Translations under genes and position numbers: made by a program
Shown here: positions 55,648-63,972 of the stretch, in pieces
How the letters are laid out: every line of letters begins with the position of its first letter
Position numbering within the stretch: position 1 is the stretch's first letter
The notes under the pieces: model-generated
What the model was told of the DNA's origin: nothing
Databases searched by the model: none
Seen by the model: the letters and a program-made list of their open reading frames with translations, nothing else
Assembly: GCA_964431495.1 (NCBI GenBank)
Contig: CAYSJU010000003.1
Location: forward strand, 46,225-110,224
Source of the DNA: CAYSJU01 sp964431495
GTDB taxonomy: Bacteria; Omnitrophota; Gorgyraeia; Tantalellales; Tantalellaceae
Direction of reading: 5' to 3'
DNA length: 64,000 nucleotides

Positions 55648-56229
55648 ATGAGGAAATTTTTAGCCGTTACATTGATCCTTGGTGTTGTTCTCGCATTTGT
55701 TTTTCCGCATGAAGCCGAGTGCGTCAAACTTGGCAATCTTTATGGATTGCTGAGCCAGAAGAAGGTAGTGAAGGCTTATGTGGAAGATATAGTGGATTCT
55801 ACTGAGGGGGGGAAAGCTGAGGACAAGCATCTAAAGGAGGCACTGGAGGAGGCTCTCGAGACCAGGAGGAGCATGAGTTTTGAAGTGGTGCCACAAAAGG
55901 AAGATGCTGATATTGTCATAGGTTGTGATCTTGTCGAGATTATATGGATGGAAGAGGATCCCATTGACCAGGTCGGGGGTGCAGGTACTATATTGTATGA
56001 TGTTCTGGTGAATGAACACCATGCCCGCTTACAGGCGTATTTTACCGTAACAGACCCGAAGACCAATAGACTACTGTGGAAGAGAAAGCTGAAAGCAACG
56101 ATCGATGACAAAGATATGAGCGAGGCGGATAGTCTTTTAATGGTCAACAAAAGGTTAGTCGGTATTTTCATGCGGGACTGCTTTGGTAAAAAGCAGGGCG
56201 AGAGGCGTTATTTAGGCATTGCGGATTGA
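55648..56229 (+). CDS. Exported protein of unknown function
   Basis: 193 aa from ATG 55648 (AAAGGGGGG nine bases before). Signal peptide residues 1-25. The mature part has an alternating helix and strand pattern with DADIVIGCDLVEI and LQAYFTVTDPKTNRLLWKR, the shape of small periplasmic lipoprotein-like domains (DUF4136 or LptE-like), but there is no lipobox. No function assigned. Confidence 0.75.
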   Translation: MRKFLAVTLILGVVLAFVFPHEAECVKLGNLYGLLSQKKVVKAYVEDIVDSTEGGKAEDKHLKEALEEALETRRSMSFEVVPQKEDADIVIGCDLVEIIWMEEDPIDQVGGAGTILYDVLVNEHHARLQAYFTVTDPKTNRLLWKRKLKATIDDKDMSEADSLLMVNKRLVGIFMRDCFGKKQGERRYLGIAD

Positions 56230-56236
56230 GGCGATA

Positions 56237-56336
56237 TGGGGTTTGATAAATCAGACCCCTACATTGTTGCATTTTTGTAGGAGACGGATTTATCCGACCC
56301 TGACGAGTGTAGGGGTTCGATTTATCGAACCCCTAC
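56237..56336. repeat. Palindromic repeat triplet before clpB
   Basis: TGGGGTTTGATAAATCAGACCCC (56237-56259), ACGGATTTATCCG (within 56280-56300) and GTAGGGGTTCGAT-TT-ATCGAACCCCTAC (56309-56336, 13-bp perfect stem). Confidence 0.8.
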
Positions 56337-56388
56337 CTTAGTATTTAGGCGCAGGACATCTGTCCCGTTTTATTTCCCATGCGAAAAC

Positions 56389-56417
56389 TTGACAAATAGT
56401 TTTTTTTCAGGTAACAT
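56389..56417 (+). promoter_or_regulatory. Sigma70 promoter of clpB
   Basis: TTGACA (56389-56394), a 17-base spacer and TAACAT (56412-56417). No CIRCE operator or sigma32-like box is visible, so heat control, if any, uses another route. Confidence 0.65.
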
Positions 56418-56477
56418 ATAGACAAATGTAAATATATCTATATCTTAAGTTTTTGTATTTCAAGGAGGGAAATAAAG

Positions 56478-59111
56478 ATGTCAGGTGATAAATTCACAGT
56501 AAAAACACAGGAAGCATTGAACAATGCCATAAAAGAAGCGATCAGCATGGGGCATCAGGAAGTGGATGTGGAACATCTTCTTCTTATGCTTCTGAGTGAT
56601 GATACCGGGGTCTGTGTAAATGTGCTGAAAAAGATAGGCGCTGATCCGGGCCTGATAAAAGAAGAGCTGAGAGAGGAGCTTGAAAAAAAGCCCAGGGTAA
56701 GCGGCAATGTGTCCCAGCCGTATTTTTCAGGCGGGCTCAACAAGGTCCTTGTTGACGCGGGAAAAGAGGCAAAGCAGCTCAAGGATGATTACTTAAGCGT
56801 TGAGCACCTGCTGCTCGCGATCGCGGAAATAAGCGCCGGCAGCCTGAAGGACATGCTTACCAGGAAGCACGTCTCCCGTGATAATATCCTGCGCGCCCTT
56901 CAGAATATGCGCGGGGGGCATAGGGTGACTGACCAGAATCCCGAAGAAAAATATCAGCCTCTTGAAAAATACGGCAGAGATCTTGTCGAACTCGCCGATG
57001 AGGGAAAGCTTGATCCTGTTATCGGTCGTGACGAAGAGATAAGGAGGCTTATACATGTGCTCTCCCGGAGGACAAAGAACAATCCGGTCCTTATAGGGGA
57101 TCCCGGCACGGGAAAGACCGCTATTGTGGAAGGCCTGGCGAGGCGTATATCGTCCGGGGATGTTCCCTCAAGCCTGAAGGACAAGAGGATCATCGCTCTT
57201 GACCTCGGGGCCCTGGTCGCGGGCGCGAAGTACCGCGGAGAGTTCGAAGACAGGCTAAAGGCCGTGCTGAAGGAAGTTCATGACAGGTCCGGGGAGATAA
57301 TCCTGTTCATTGATGAATTGCATTCCATTGTCGGCGCCGGAGGCGCGGAGGGGGCTGTGGACGCGTCCAACATGCTGAAGCCGGCGCTCGCGCGTGGTGA
57401 ACTGCGGTGTATCGGCGCGACCACGCTTGACGAATACCGTAAGTATATTGAGAAAGACAAGGCGCTCGAGAGGCGTTTTCAGCCGGTGTTCATAGGGGAG
57501 CCTTCTGTCGAGAACACTATAGCGATATTGAGAGGGCTCAAGGAAAAATATGAGGTGCATCACGGTGTCAGGATATCGGATTCCGCGATAATAGCCGCGG
57601 CGACTCTGTCGGACAGGTACATAACCGACAGGTTCCTGCCGGACAAGGCCATAGACCTTATAGACGAGGCTGCTTCCAAGCTGCATATCGAGATAGACAG
57701 CATGCCCACGGAAATAGACCGGGTTGAAAGAAAGATAATGCAGCTGGAGATCGAAAAGCAGGCGCTTAAAAAGGAAAAGGACAAGGCCGCCGGCAAAGAA
57801 AAGCTTTCCGCTGTGGATGAGGAGCTGGCGGATCTGCGCAAGGAACTCAGGGATATGAAAGCGCACTGGGAAAAAGAGAAGAGCGGGATCGGGAAAATAC
57901 GCGATATAAAGGAACAGATCGATAAAACTAAGATAGAAGAGGCGAATGCTGAAAAAGAGGGGAATCTCGCCAGGGTGTCGGAAATACGTTACGGGACGCT
58001 GGTGCGCCTCCAAGAGGACCTGAAAAGAGAGACCGAGGACCTTGACGAGACCCAGAAGGACAGGAAGATGCTGAAAGAGGAAGTGGATGATGAGGATATA
58101 GCCAGGATAGTCGCCCAGTGGACCGGGATACCGATCACCAGACTGGTCGAGTCTGAAATGGAAAAACTGGTGCACATGGAGGATGAGCTGAAGACGCGTA
58201 TCGTGGGGCAGGATCAGGCCGTGGAGATCATTTCCAACGCGGTCAGGCGGTCCCGCAGCGGCCTGGGCGATCCCCACAGACCCATGGGATCGTTCCTCTT
58301 CCTGGGGCCGACCGGTGTCGGCAAAACGCACATGGCGAGGACCCTGGCCTGGTTTTTGTTCAATGATCCCGAGGCCATGGTAAGGATAGACATGTCTGAA
58401 TACATGGAAAGGCATTCGGTATCCCGGCTTATCGGTGCGCCCCCTGGCTACGTCGGTTATGAGGAAGGAGGCCAGCTTACCGAGAAGGTCCGCAGGAGGC
58501 CGTACTGCGTTATCCTTCTGGATGAGATAGAGAAAGCGCATCACGACGTGTTCAATATTCTTCTGCAGATACTGGAGGACGGGAGGCTCACTGACAACCA
58601 GGGGCACGTGGTCAATTTCAAGAATACCCTTATTATAATGACCTCTAACATAGGAAGTTCCTATTTTTCGGCAACGGGCCGGAAGAAAGAGGAAATAGAA
58701 GGATTTGTCATGGGGGACCTGAAAGAACATTTCAGGCCGGAATTCCTGAACAGGCTGGACGGGATCGTGATATTTAACAGTTTGACCCAGGATGATATTC
58801 TGAAAATAGTGGACCTGGAACTGGAGAAAATAAGGGAAAGGTTAGCCGAGAGGGACATCACGCTTGTTGTCACTGATGAGGCAAGAAAGAAGATCGCGGA
58901 GAAAGGGTTTGATGCCGATTTCGGGGCGCGCCCGCTTAAACGCCTGATCCAAAAGGAAATAGAGGACAGGATCGCGCTGGAACTTTTGGAGGGCATGATC
59001 GCTGACGGGACCGGAGTGAAGGTGGATTACGATAAGGATAAAGACGCCTTTTCGTGTAAGCCAAGCGGTGAAAAGAATAAAGGCAAAAAGAAAAAGAATA
59101 AAGAGGTTTGA
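56478..59111 (+). CDS. clpB: Disaggregase ClpB
   Basis: 877 aa. N-terminal Clp repeats (1-145), first AAA domain with Walker A GDPGTGKT (about residue 209), a coiled middle domain (about 405-535) and the second AAA domain with GPTGVGKT (about 612). The middle domain identifies ClpB rather than ClpA or ClpC. With DnaK it rescues aggregated proteins. The C-terminal tail is Lys-rich. Start supported by AGGAGGG. A J-domain protein gene follows directly. Confidence 0.97.
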   Translation: MSGDKFTVKTQEALNNAIKEAISMGHQEVDVEHLLLMLLSDDTGVCVNVLKKIGADPGLIKEELREELEKKPRVSGNVSQPYFSGGLNKVLVDAGKEAKQLKDDYLSVEHLLLAIAEISAGSLKDMLTRKHVSRDNILRALQNMRGGHRVTDQNPEEKYQPLEKYGRDLVELADEGKLDPVIGRDEEIRRLIHVLSRRTKNNPVLIGDPGTGKTAIVEGLARRISSGDVPSSLKDKRIIALDLGALVAGAKYRGEFEDRLKAVLKEVHDRSGEIILFIDELHSIVGAGGAEGAVDASNMLKPALARGELRCIGATTLDEYRKYIEKDKALERRFQPVFIGEPSVENTIAILRGLKEKYEVHHGVRISDSAIIAAATLSDRYITDRFLPDKAIDLIDEAASKLHIEIDSMPTEIDRVERKIMQLEIEKQALKKEKDKAAGKEKLSAVDEELADLRKELRDMKAHWEKEKSGIGKIRDIKEQIDKTKIEEANAEKEGNLARVSEIRYGTLVRLQEDLKRETEDLDETQKDRKMLKEEVDDEDIARIVAQWTGIPITRLVESEMEKLVHMEDELKTRIVGQDQAVEIISNAVRRSRSGLGDPHRPMGSFLFLGPTGVGKTHMARTLAWFLFNDPEAMVRIDMSEYMERHSVSRLIGAPPGYVGYEEGGQLTEKVRRRPYCVILLDEIEKAHHDVFNILLQILEDGRLTDNQGHVVNFKNTLIIMTSNIGSSYFSATGRKKEEIEGFVMGDLKEHFRPEFLNRLDGIVIFNSLTQDDILKIVDLELEKIRERLAERDITLVVTDEARKKIAEKGFDADFGARPLKRLIQKEIEDRIALELLEGMIADGTGVKVDYDKDKDAFSCKPSGEKNKGKKKKNKEV

Positions 59112-59112
59112 G

Positions 59113-59763
59113 ATGGCCGATAAAGATTATTACAAGGTACTGGGAGTCAAGGAAGACGCGGGCGCCGGGGAAATAAAAAAGGCGTATCGCAAACTCGCGC
59201 TGAAATATCATCCGGACAAGAATCCCGGCGATAAAAAGGCCGAAGAGAGGTTCAAAAAGATATCAGAAGCTTATTATGCGCTGGGCGATGATAAAAGGCG
59301 GAAGGAATACGATAATCTCAGGAGGATGGGGGCATATACGGGTGATTTTTCCTCGGCCCAGGGGTTTGATTTCTCTGATTTTTTCAGCCATTTCAGCGGC
59401 GGTGGCAGAGGGTTTTCATCCGGTTCCGAGTACGGCGATATTTTCGGGGACATCTTTTCCGGAAGGGGAGGAGGCCCCCGGAAAGGAGGTTATACTTTTT
59501 ATTATTCAAACGGAAGGAAACCCGCTCACGGCGAGCAGGAGGAAGCGGACACGGATATAACGGCGGTACTTCCAATACCCCGTACGCTTGCCGAGAAGGG
59601 GGGGGAAGCCAATTTTACGCTTTCAGGCGGGAAAGGGATAAAGTTAAAGGTGCCTGCCGGAACCAGAAACGGCCAGAAGATGCGATTGAAGGGGCAGGGG
59701 AAGGAATGTCCCCGCTGCAGGCACAAGGGCGATCTGATCTTAACGATAAAAATAAAGAAATGA
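59113..59763 (+). CDS. Short DnaJ-like (type B) cochaperone
   Basis: 216 aa from ATG 59113, one base after the clpB stop. J-domain at residues 1-70 with the HPD motif (YHPDKN), then a Gly/Phe-rich stretch (about 80-135) and one C-terminal substrate-binding domain (GGKGIKLKVPAGTRNGQKMRLKG is split over two strands). It lacks the four-repeat zinc finger of DnaJ; only ECPRC remains. It is shorter than CbpA. It likely feeds substrates to DnaK and ClpB; no dnaK is in the window. Confidence 0.88.
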   Translation: MADKDYYKVLGVKEDAGAGEIKKAYRKLALKYHPDKNPGDKKAEERFKKISEAYYALGDDKRRKEYDNLRRMGAYTGDFSSAQGFDFSDFFSHFSGGGRGFSSGSEYGDIFGDIFSGRGGGPRKGGYTFYYSNGRKPAHGEQEEADTDITAVLPIPRTLAEKGGEANFTLSGGKGIKLKVPAGTRNGQKMRLKGQGKECPRCRHKGDLILTIKIKK

Positions 59764-59805
59764 CGTTTGCGTTGGCAGGTGTGTTAAACAGCGGAGGATA
59801 AGATA

Positions 59806-60096
59806 GTGGAATATGATCTGATAAGAATATTTAAAGCTCTTTCTGACAAGACCCGCCAGGATATCCTGGAGCTTCTCGGGGAGAATGAGCTGAACGTCAC
59901 GGACATATGCGCCGAGTTCAGGACATCGCAGCCAACGATATCGCATCACCTGCATATATTGAAAAATTGCGACATCGTGGATTCGAGGAAAGAAGGAAAG
60001 AATATTTACTATTTTGTAAGACAGGATATCGTGCGTGACGTGTTCGGAAGATTTATCCGGAAGATGCATATTCAAATCGTGGAAAAGGAGGAATAA
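59806..60096 (+). CDS. ArsR-family transcriptional regulator
   Basis: 96 aa from a GTG start eight bases after GGAGG. Winged helix: RIFKALSDKTRQDILELL, then a recognition helix TSQPTISHHLHILKN. No metal-binding cysteine motif (ELCVCDL type) is present, so the effector is unknown. It could act on neighbouring genes or elsewhere. Confidence 0.9.
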   Translation: MEYDLIRIFKALSDKTRQDILELLGENELNVTDICAEFRTSQPTISHHLHILKNCDIVDSRKEGKNIYYFVRQDIVRDVFGRFIRKMHIQIVEKEE

Positions 60097-60177
60097 AGCA
60101 AGAAGCGCACAGTTCAACTCTTTCCTTTATCTTCACCCCATGGTATGTTAATATAAAAAAATCTTACAACTTTTCAA

Positions 60178-60678
60178 ATGGATGTTCATATGACGGTATT
60201 AATCGTTGACGGATACAACGCCATATACGCTGTCCCGGGAACGCGGCAAGAACTGAGACAGAGCCTCCTCAAGGCACGCAGGTCAATACTTGCCTCCAGC
60301 AGGGAATATGCCAGGACCAGCGGGTATATTGATGAAGTAATGGTCGTCTTTGACGGCAATGATAAGTACAGATATATGGATGAGGCAGATATCAGCCGCG
60401 ACAGGACACAGATTTTTTCCAGGACCGGAAGCGGGGACGACAAGATAATCGAAACAATAAAGCTCTACGCGCGTAAAGGAAAAGTAGTAGTAGCTTCGAA
60501 CGATAATTACGTGAGGAACAACGCAAGGGCTTATGGCGCCGCGCTTATTGATGTCAGGGACCTTGCCGCGGCCGAAACAAACAAACAGAAAAGAGTTGCA
60601 ATGGACGGAAGCAAATGTATGGACAGTGATATGCGCGATGAGATCACGCGTGAATACAGAGAAGAACTTGGTCTCTAA
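60178..60678 (+). CDS. YacP-like NYN-domain nuclease
   Basis: 166 aa. NYN/PIN-like fold: LIVDGYNAIYAV at the start, VVFDGNDKYR (about residue 57), GSGDDKIIETI (about residue 83) and VVASNDN (about residue 104) with the acidic metal ligands. Relatives include RNase Rae1 of Bacillus. The ATG at 60178 and one at 60190 are both possible. Next gene after 11 bases. Confidence 0.85.
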   Translation: MDVHMTVLIVDGYNAIYAVPGTRQELRQSLLKARRSILASSREYARTSGYIDEVMVVFDGNDKYRYMDEADISRDRTQIFSRTGSGDDKIIETIKLYARKGKVVVASNDNYVRNNARAYGAALIDVRDLAAAETNKQKRVAMDGSKCMDSDMRDEITREYREELGL

Positions 60679-60689
60679 AGGGAGGTGGC

Positions 60690-61286
60690 ATGCAGGAAAT
60701 TATTTTAGCGTCGGTTTCAAAAAGAAGGTCGCAGATACTTTCTTCATGCGGTATCAGGCATATCGTTGTTCCGAGCAATATAAAAGAAGTGTTTGATAAG
60801 GACAAGTCCGTTGCTGAGATAGTCGAGAAGAATGCCGTGATGAAGACAGAAGCAGTGGCTAAGGGTTCCGGGGCCGCGATCATTATCGGCGCCGACACCC
60901 TAGTGATGCATGAAGGTGTTGTCATGGGCAAGCCCGAAGGTGAAAAGGAAGCAAAGGACATGCTGGAGAAGTTTTCCGGAAGCGGGATAGAAGTATATAC
61001 GGGTATGTGTGTAATGGATGTCGAGAGTGGCAGAAGAAGTTTAGGTGTGGATAGGAGCGAGATACTGGTGCCCCCGATGGATAAAAGCGAAATACAAGGA
61101 TATTTTTATTTACTTGGACCGCATGACAAGGCCGGAGGGTTTTCCATAGAGGGTGTAGGCTCGATGATATTCGATAATATTAAGGGGTCATATTTTAACA
61201 TTCTCGGACTTTCCATGATGAAACTTAAGGTTCTTTTTGCCGAGGCCGGTCTGAACATACTGGATTTTGTGGATAAAAATAATTAA
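60690..61286 (+). CDS. maf: Maf-like nucleotide pyrophosphatase
   Basis: 198 aa. N-terminal LASVSKRR in place of the usual SPRR, GADTLVMHEGVVMGKP (about residue 68) and YFYLLGPHDKAGGFSIEG (about residue 136). Maf proteins cleave non-canonical or certain canonical NTPs and affect division. GGAGGTGG precedes the ATG. The 125-base spacer after it is AT-rich with no gene. Confidence 0.9.
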   Translation: MQEIILASVSKRRSQILSSCGIRHIVVPSNIKEVFDKDKSVAEIVEKNAVMKTEAVAKGSGAAIIIGADTLVMHEGVVMGKPEGEKEAKDMLEKFSGSGIEVYTGMCVMDVESGRRSLGVDRSEILVPPMDKSEIQGYFYLLGPHDKAGGFSIEGVGSMIFDNIKGSYFNILGLSMMKLKVLFAEAGLNILDFVDKNN

Positions 61287-61411
61287 AATTTTTCCAGCGC
61301 GCTTAAAAGCAAGATTTATTATGTAATATATAACGGCGATTTCCACGTTTAATTTTAAATTTTGAACTATAGTTTTCCATTTTACATTTTTAATTTCCCC
61401 CGACAATAATC

Positions 61412-62488
61412 ATGAAGAGAAACTACGTCATTCCTTTTTTCATGCTTCACAAGGGATGTCCGCATCAGTGTATTTTCTGCGACCAAAGAAGAATAACCGG
61501 GCAGGAAAATATACGCCCCGGCGAAGTGGGCCGGACGATTGAACGGTACCTCTCCACGATACCTTCAGGTGAAGCCAATATAGAGATCGGTTTTTTCGGC
61601 GGAACTTTTACCGGGCTCCCGCGGGCAACTCAGGAAGAATTCCTGTGTTCCGCGTATCCATTTGTCAGGGAAGGCAGGGTAAAGGGGATAAGGCTGTCCA
61701 CCCGCCCGGATTTTATAGATAAAGCCGGATTGGAGCTTCTGAAGAAATATGGGGTCACATGCGTTGAGCTCGGGGTCCAGTCCATGTCTGACATGGTGTT
61801 GTCCCTGGCGCGTAGGGGATATAACTCCGGTGCCGTGGAGGAGGCTTCAAGCCTGATACTGGAAGAGGGGTTCACACTGGGGCATCAGATCATGGTGGGC
61901 CTTCCGTCAAGCCGGTTGGAGGACGAATATTTTACGGCCAGAAGGGCCGTAGAGCTTGGCGCCGCCCAGGTCAGGATATATCCGTTGATCGTGATAAAAG
62001 ACACGGAACTGGCCGTGTGGTTGGAACAGAAGAAGTTTGAACCACTGGATGAAGATGAAGCTATTGAGCGCTGCATGCGTCTTATCCTGTATTTTGAGGC
62101 GAATGGCGTAAAAGTCATCCGGTGCGGATTGCATCCTTCCGAAGGGCTTTTGACCGGTGACGATTTTCTGGCGGGCCCTTTTCATCCGTCGTTCAGGCAA
62201 AAAGTCGAGAACCGCCTCTTTGGAGTTGTGCTGAATGAACTTCATAAAGAGAAAAGTGTTTCAGCGGTTTTGTTCAATCCGCAGGATGAATCCGCGATCT
62301 TCGGGTTTAAAAAAGAAAACTCACTTTCGTTTCAGTGGAGATCCCGTTCATCAAGATCGACCCTGATCAAGGATAACGAAGTGCCGAGGGGGTGCCTGGT
62401 GATCATGAGAAATGGAAAGACCTCTATTCTGGACAGAAAACAAATGGCAGAACGGATCCTGCGGGACGATGAAAGGATAAAATGCTGA
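61412..62488 (+). CDS. Radical SAM protein, Elp3-like without acetyltransferase
   Basis: 358 aa. Cluster motif CPHQCIFC (CX3CX2C, near residue 16) and GFFGGTFTGLP (about residue 60), then ELGVQSMSD (about residue 117) and GHQIMVGLPS. This matches the radical SAM half of Elp3-type proteins, which in full-length form modify tRNA wobble uridines, but the acetyltransferase domain is missing. Substrate unknown. Its end overlaps the next gene by 7 bases, so they are coupled. Confidence 0.85.
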   Translation: MKRNYVIPFFMLHKGCPHQCIFCDQRRITGQENIRPGEVGRTIERYLSTIPSGEANIEIGFFGGTFTGLPRATQEEFLCSAYPFVREGRVKGIRLSTRPDFIDKAGLELLKKYGVTCVELGVQSMSDMVLSLARRGYNSGAVEEASSLILEEGFTLGHQIMVGLPSSRLEDEYFTARRAVELGAAQVRIYPLIVIKDTELAVWLEQKKFEPLDEDEAIERCMRLILYFEANGVKVIRCGLHPSEGLLTGDDFLAGPFHPSFRQKVENRLFGVVLNELHKEKSVSAVLFNPQDESAIFGFKKENSLSFQWRSRSSRSTLIKDNEVPRGCLVIMRNGKTSILDRKQMAERILRDDERIKC

Positions 62489-63201
62489 TCATCCACGACA
62501 GCAGGCTGCCGCATGAATATACAGATACTCTGAAGATGAGTTTCCCGTATAGCACATGGCTCCCTTTTGATGCCCCCGCTGAAAGTGAAGTTTATTCTTC
62601 CATCCTGGCCCACCCTGACATATATTTTTTTCAAGCGGATAACAACACTTTGATATACGCTCCAGGTGTGCCGGGGATCCTGCTCCGGAAACTGCGCAGG
62701 AACGGGGTGGATCTGATAGAGGGAGAGGTCTCACCCGGCGGAACTTATCCCGGGACCGCCGGCTATAATGCTGTTCGTGTTGGCGATTTAGTGTTTCATA
62801 ATCCGCGCTGCACCGAGCCCGTGATACTGAAGCAGGCCAGGGAGTCAGGATTAAGAATGGTCCATGTGGAACAGGGATACACAAGGTGTTCAGTACTTAT
62901 TGTCAGCGAGGGGGCTATAGTGACCACTGACAGAGGCATAGCCGGAGCTGCCGAAAAAGTGGGCCTGGATGTGCTTATTGTTGAGCCCGGCCATGTTTTC
63001 CTTCCAGGCGAGGAATATGGCTTCTTGGGGGGATCCGGCGGCAAGATTCCGGGTGGACCCGTCATGCTGCTTGGAGATCTGTCCTGTCATCCGGAAGCTT
63101 CGCGGATAAAAAAATTTTTTAATAGACAAGACGCAGAATTGATCGAAGTCAAAGGAAGGCGCCTTTATGACGCCGGCAGTCTCATGATATTGCAAAGTTA
63201 G
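62482..63201 (+). CDS. Conserved protein, DUF6873-like
   Basis: 239 aa. I recall similar Clostridia proteins annotated as DUF6873 with a guanidino-modifying-enzyme-like fold, again next to an Elp3-like radical SAM gene; this is from memory. Visible features: NAVRVGDLVFHN (about residue 95), VEQGYTRCSVLIVSEGA (about residue 130) and DLSCHPEASRIKKF (about residue 200), with a Cys-His pair that could be catalytic. The TAG stop lies within the left arm of the repeat that follows. Confidence 0.65.
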   Translation: MLIIHDSRLPHEYTDTLKMSFPYSTWLPFDAPAESEVYSSILAHPDIYFFQADNNTLIYAPGVPGILLRKLRRNGVDLIEGEVSPGGTYPGTAGYNAVRVGDLVFHNPRCTEPVILKQARESGLRMVHVEQGYTRCSVLIVSEGAIVTTDRGIAGAAEKVGLDVLIVEPGHVFLPGEEYGFLGGSGGKIPGGPVMLLGDLSCHPEASRIKKFFNRQDAELIEVKGRRLYDAGSLMILQS

Positions 63202-63277
63202 GAAAATAGGGACAGCGACCATTTTTTCAGCAAATCGTAAGATGAAGAAAAATGGTCGCTGTCCCTATTTTCCTAAC
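63197..63277. repeat. Long inverted repeat of the GGGACAGCGACC family
   Basis: 30-bp perfect arms (63197-63226 and 63248-63277) around a 21-base loop, core TAGGGACAGCGACC. The left arm contains the stop codon of the DUF6873-like gene. It may work as a terminator. Confidence 0.8.
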
Positions 63278-63304
63278 GTCCCTTACAAAATCATCAAATA
63301 AATC

Positions 63305-63333
63305 TTGATAAATAATCAAATTAATGATAGAAT
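63305..63333 (+). promoter_or_regulatory. Sigma70 promoter of the sigma-factor gene
   Basis: TTGATA (63305-63310), a 17-base spacer and TAGAAT (63328-63333), about 25-30 bases before the start. Confidence 0.65.
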
Positions 63334-63357
63334 GCACCTTGTCAGATCTAAGGCAAG

Positions 63358-63972
63358 GTGGAAATGAATACCGGAGAACTTATAAACAAATGCGTTGAAC
63401 GAGATCATTCGGCATGGGGCCTGTTCGTCAGGCGCTACGAAGGTCTAATTATTCGGAGCGTCCGGTATAGACTCAATAAGTTTAACAAGAATATATCAAA
63501 GAACGAATTCAGGGACATCGTGCAGGAAATATTCCTTTCACTTTGGGAGACAAACGGTCTATCCAAAGTCAGAGATGCCGAGTGTCTTGAAAAATGGCTG
63601 ATCATGGTATCCATAAATAAAACATTGAACTACTGCAGAAAGAGAATGTTCAAGGAAGCAAGAAAGACCGTATCTTTTGAAAAGGTCCTTTTTCCCGAAA
63701 CCCCCGCCATTACACTGGGATCTGTCATTCCGAGCGATAAGTTCGATTCAGAGCGGGTAATGGAATCGAAGGAGATCCAGGAGATTGTGGACAGTGAACT
63801 TGATAAACTCAGCTATAAGCAGCAGCTTGCCTTGAAATTAAGCATCTATAACCGTTTAAAACAGAAAGACATCGCGGAGATCATGTATATACCTGAAAAC
63901 ACCGTAGCTACCCTCATAAAACGGGCAAAGGTCCAGGTTCGCCAAGGGATCGAAAAATATTTTGAAAGATAA
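63358..63972 (+). CDS. ECF-like sigma-70 family RNA polymerase sigma factor
   Basis: About 204 aa from a GTG at 63358, or 202 from ATG 63364. Region 2 at about 10-85 (with FRDIVQEIFLSLW, the core-binding and -10 melting part) and region 4 at about 145-200 (LSYKQQLALKL, then KDIAEIMYIPENTVATLIKRAK). It has no region 1.1 or 3. The linker between domains is about 55 residues. An anti-sigma gene would be expected next, but the window ends 28 bases later. Confidence 0.9.
   Translation: MEMNTGELINKCVERDHSAWGLFVRRYEGLIIRSVRYRLNKFNKNISKNEFRDIVQEIFLSLWETNGLSKVRDAECLEKWLIMVSINKTLNYCRKRMFKEARKTVSFEKVLFPETPAITLGSVIPSDKFDSERVMESKEIQEIVDSELDKLSYKQQLALKLSIYNRLKQKDIAEIMYIPENTVATLIKRAKVQVRQGIEKYFER

Noticed and set aside
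56337..56477. CIRCE operator or sigma32 promoter before clpB
   Set aside because: There is no TTAGCACTC-type inverted repeat or CTTGAA/CCCCAT pair; a sigma70 promoter is present instead.
57255..58730. A 491-codon open frame on the minus strand
   Set aside because: It is fully inside clpB on the opposite strand, has no recognisable domain and follows from the codon bias of clpB.
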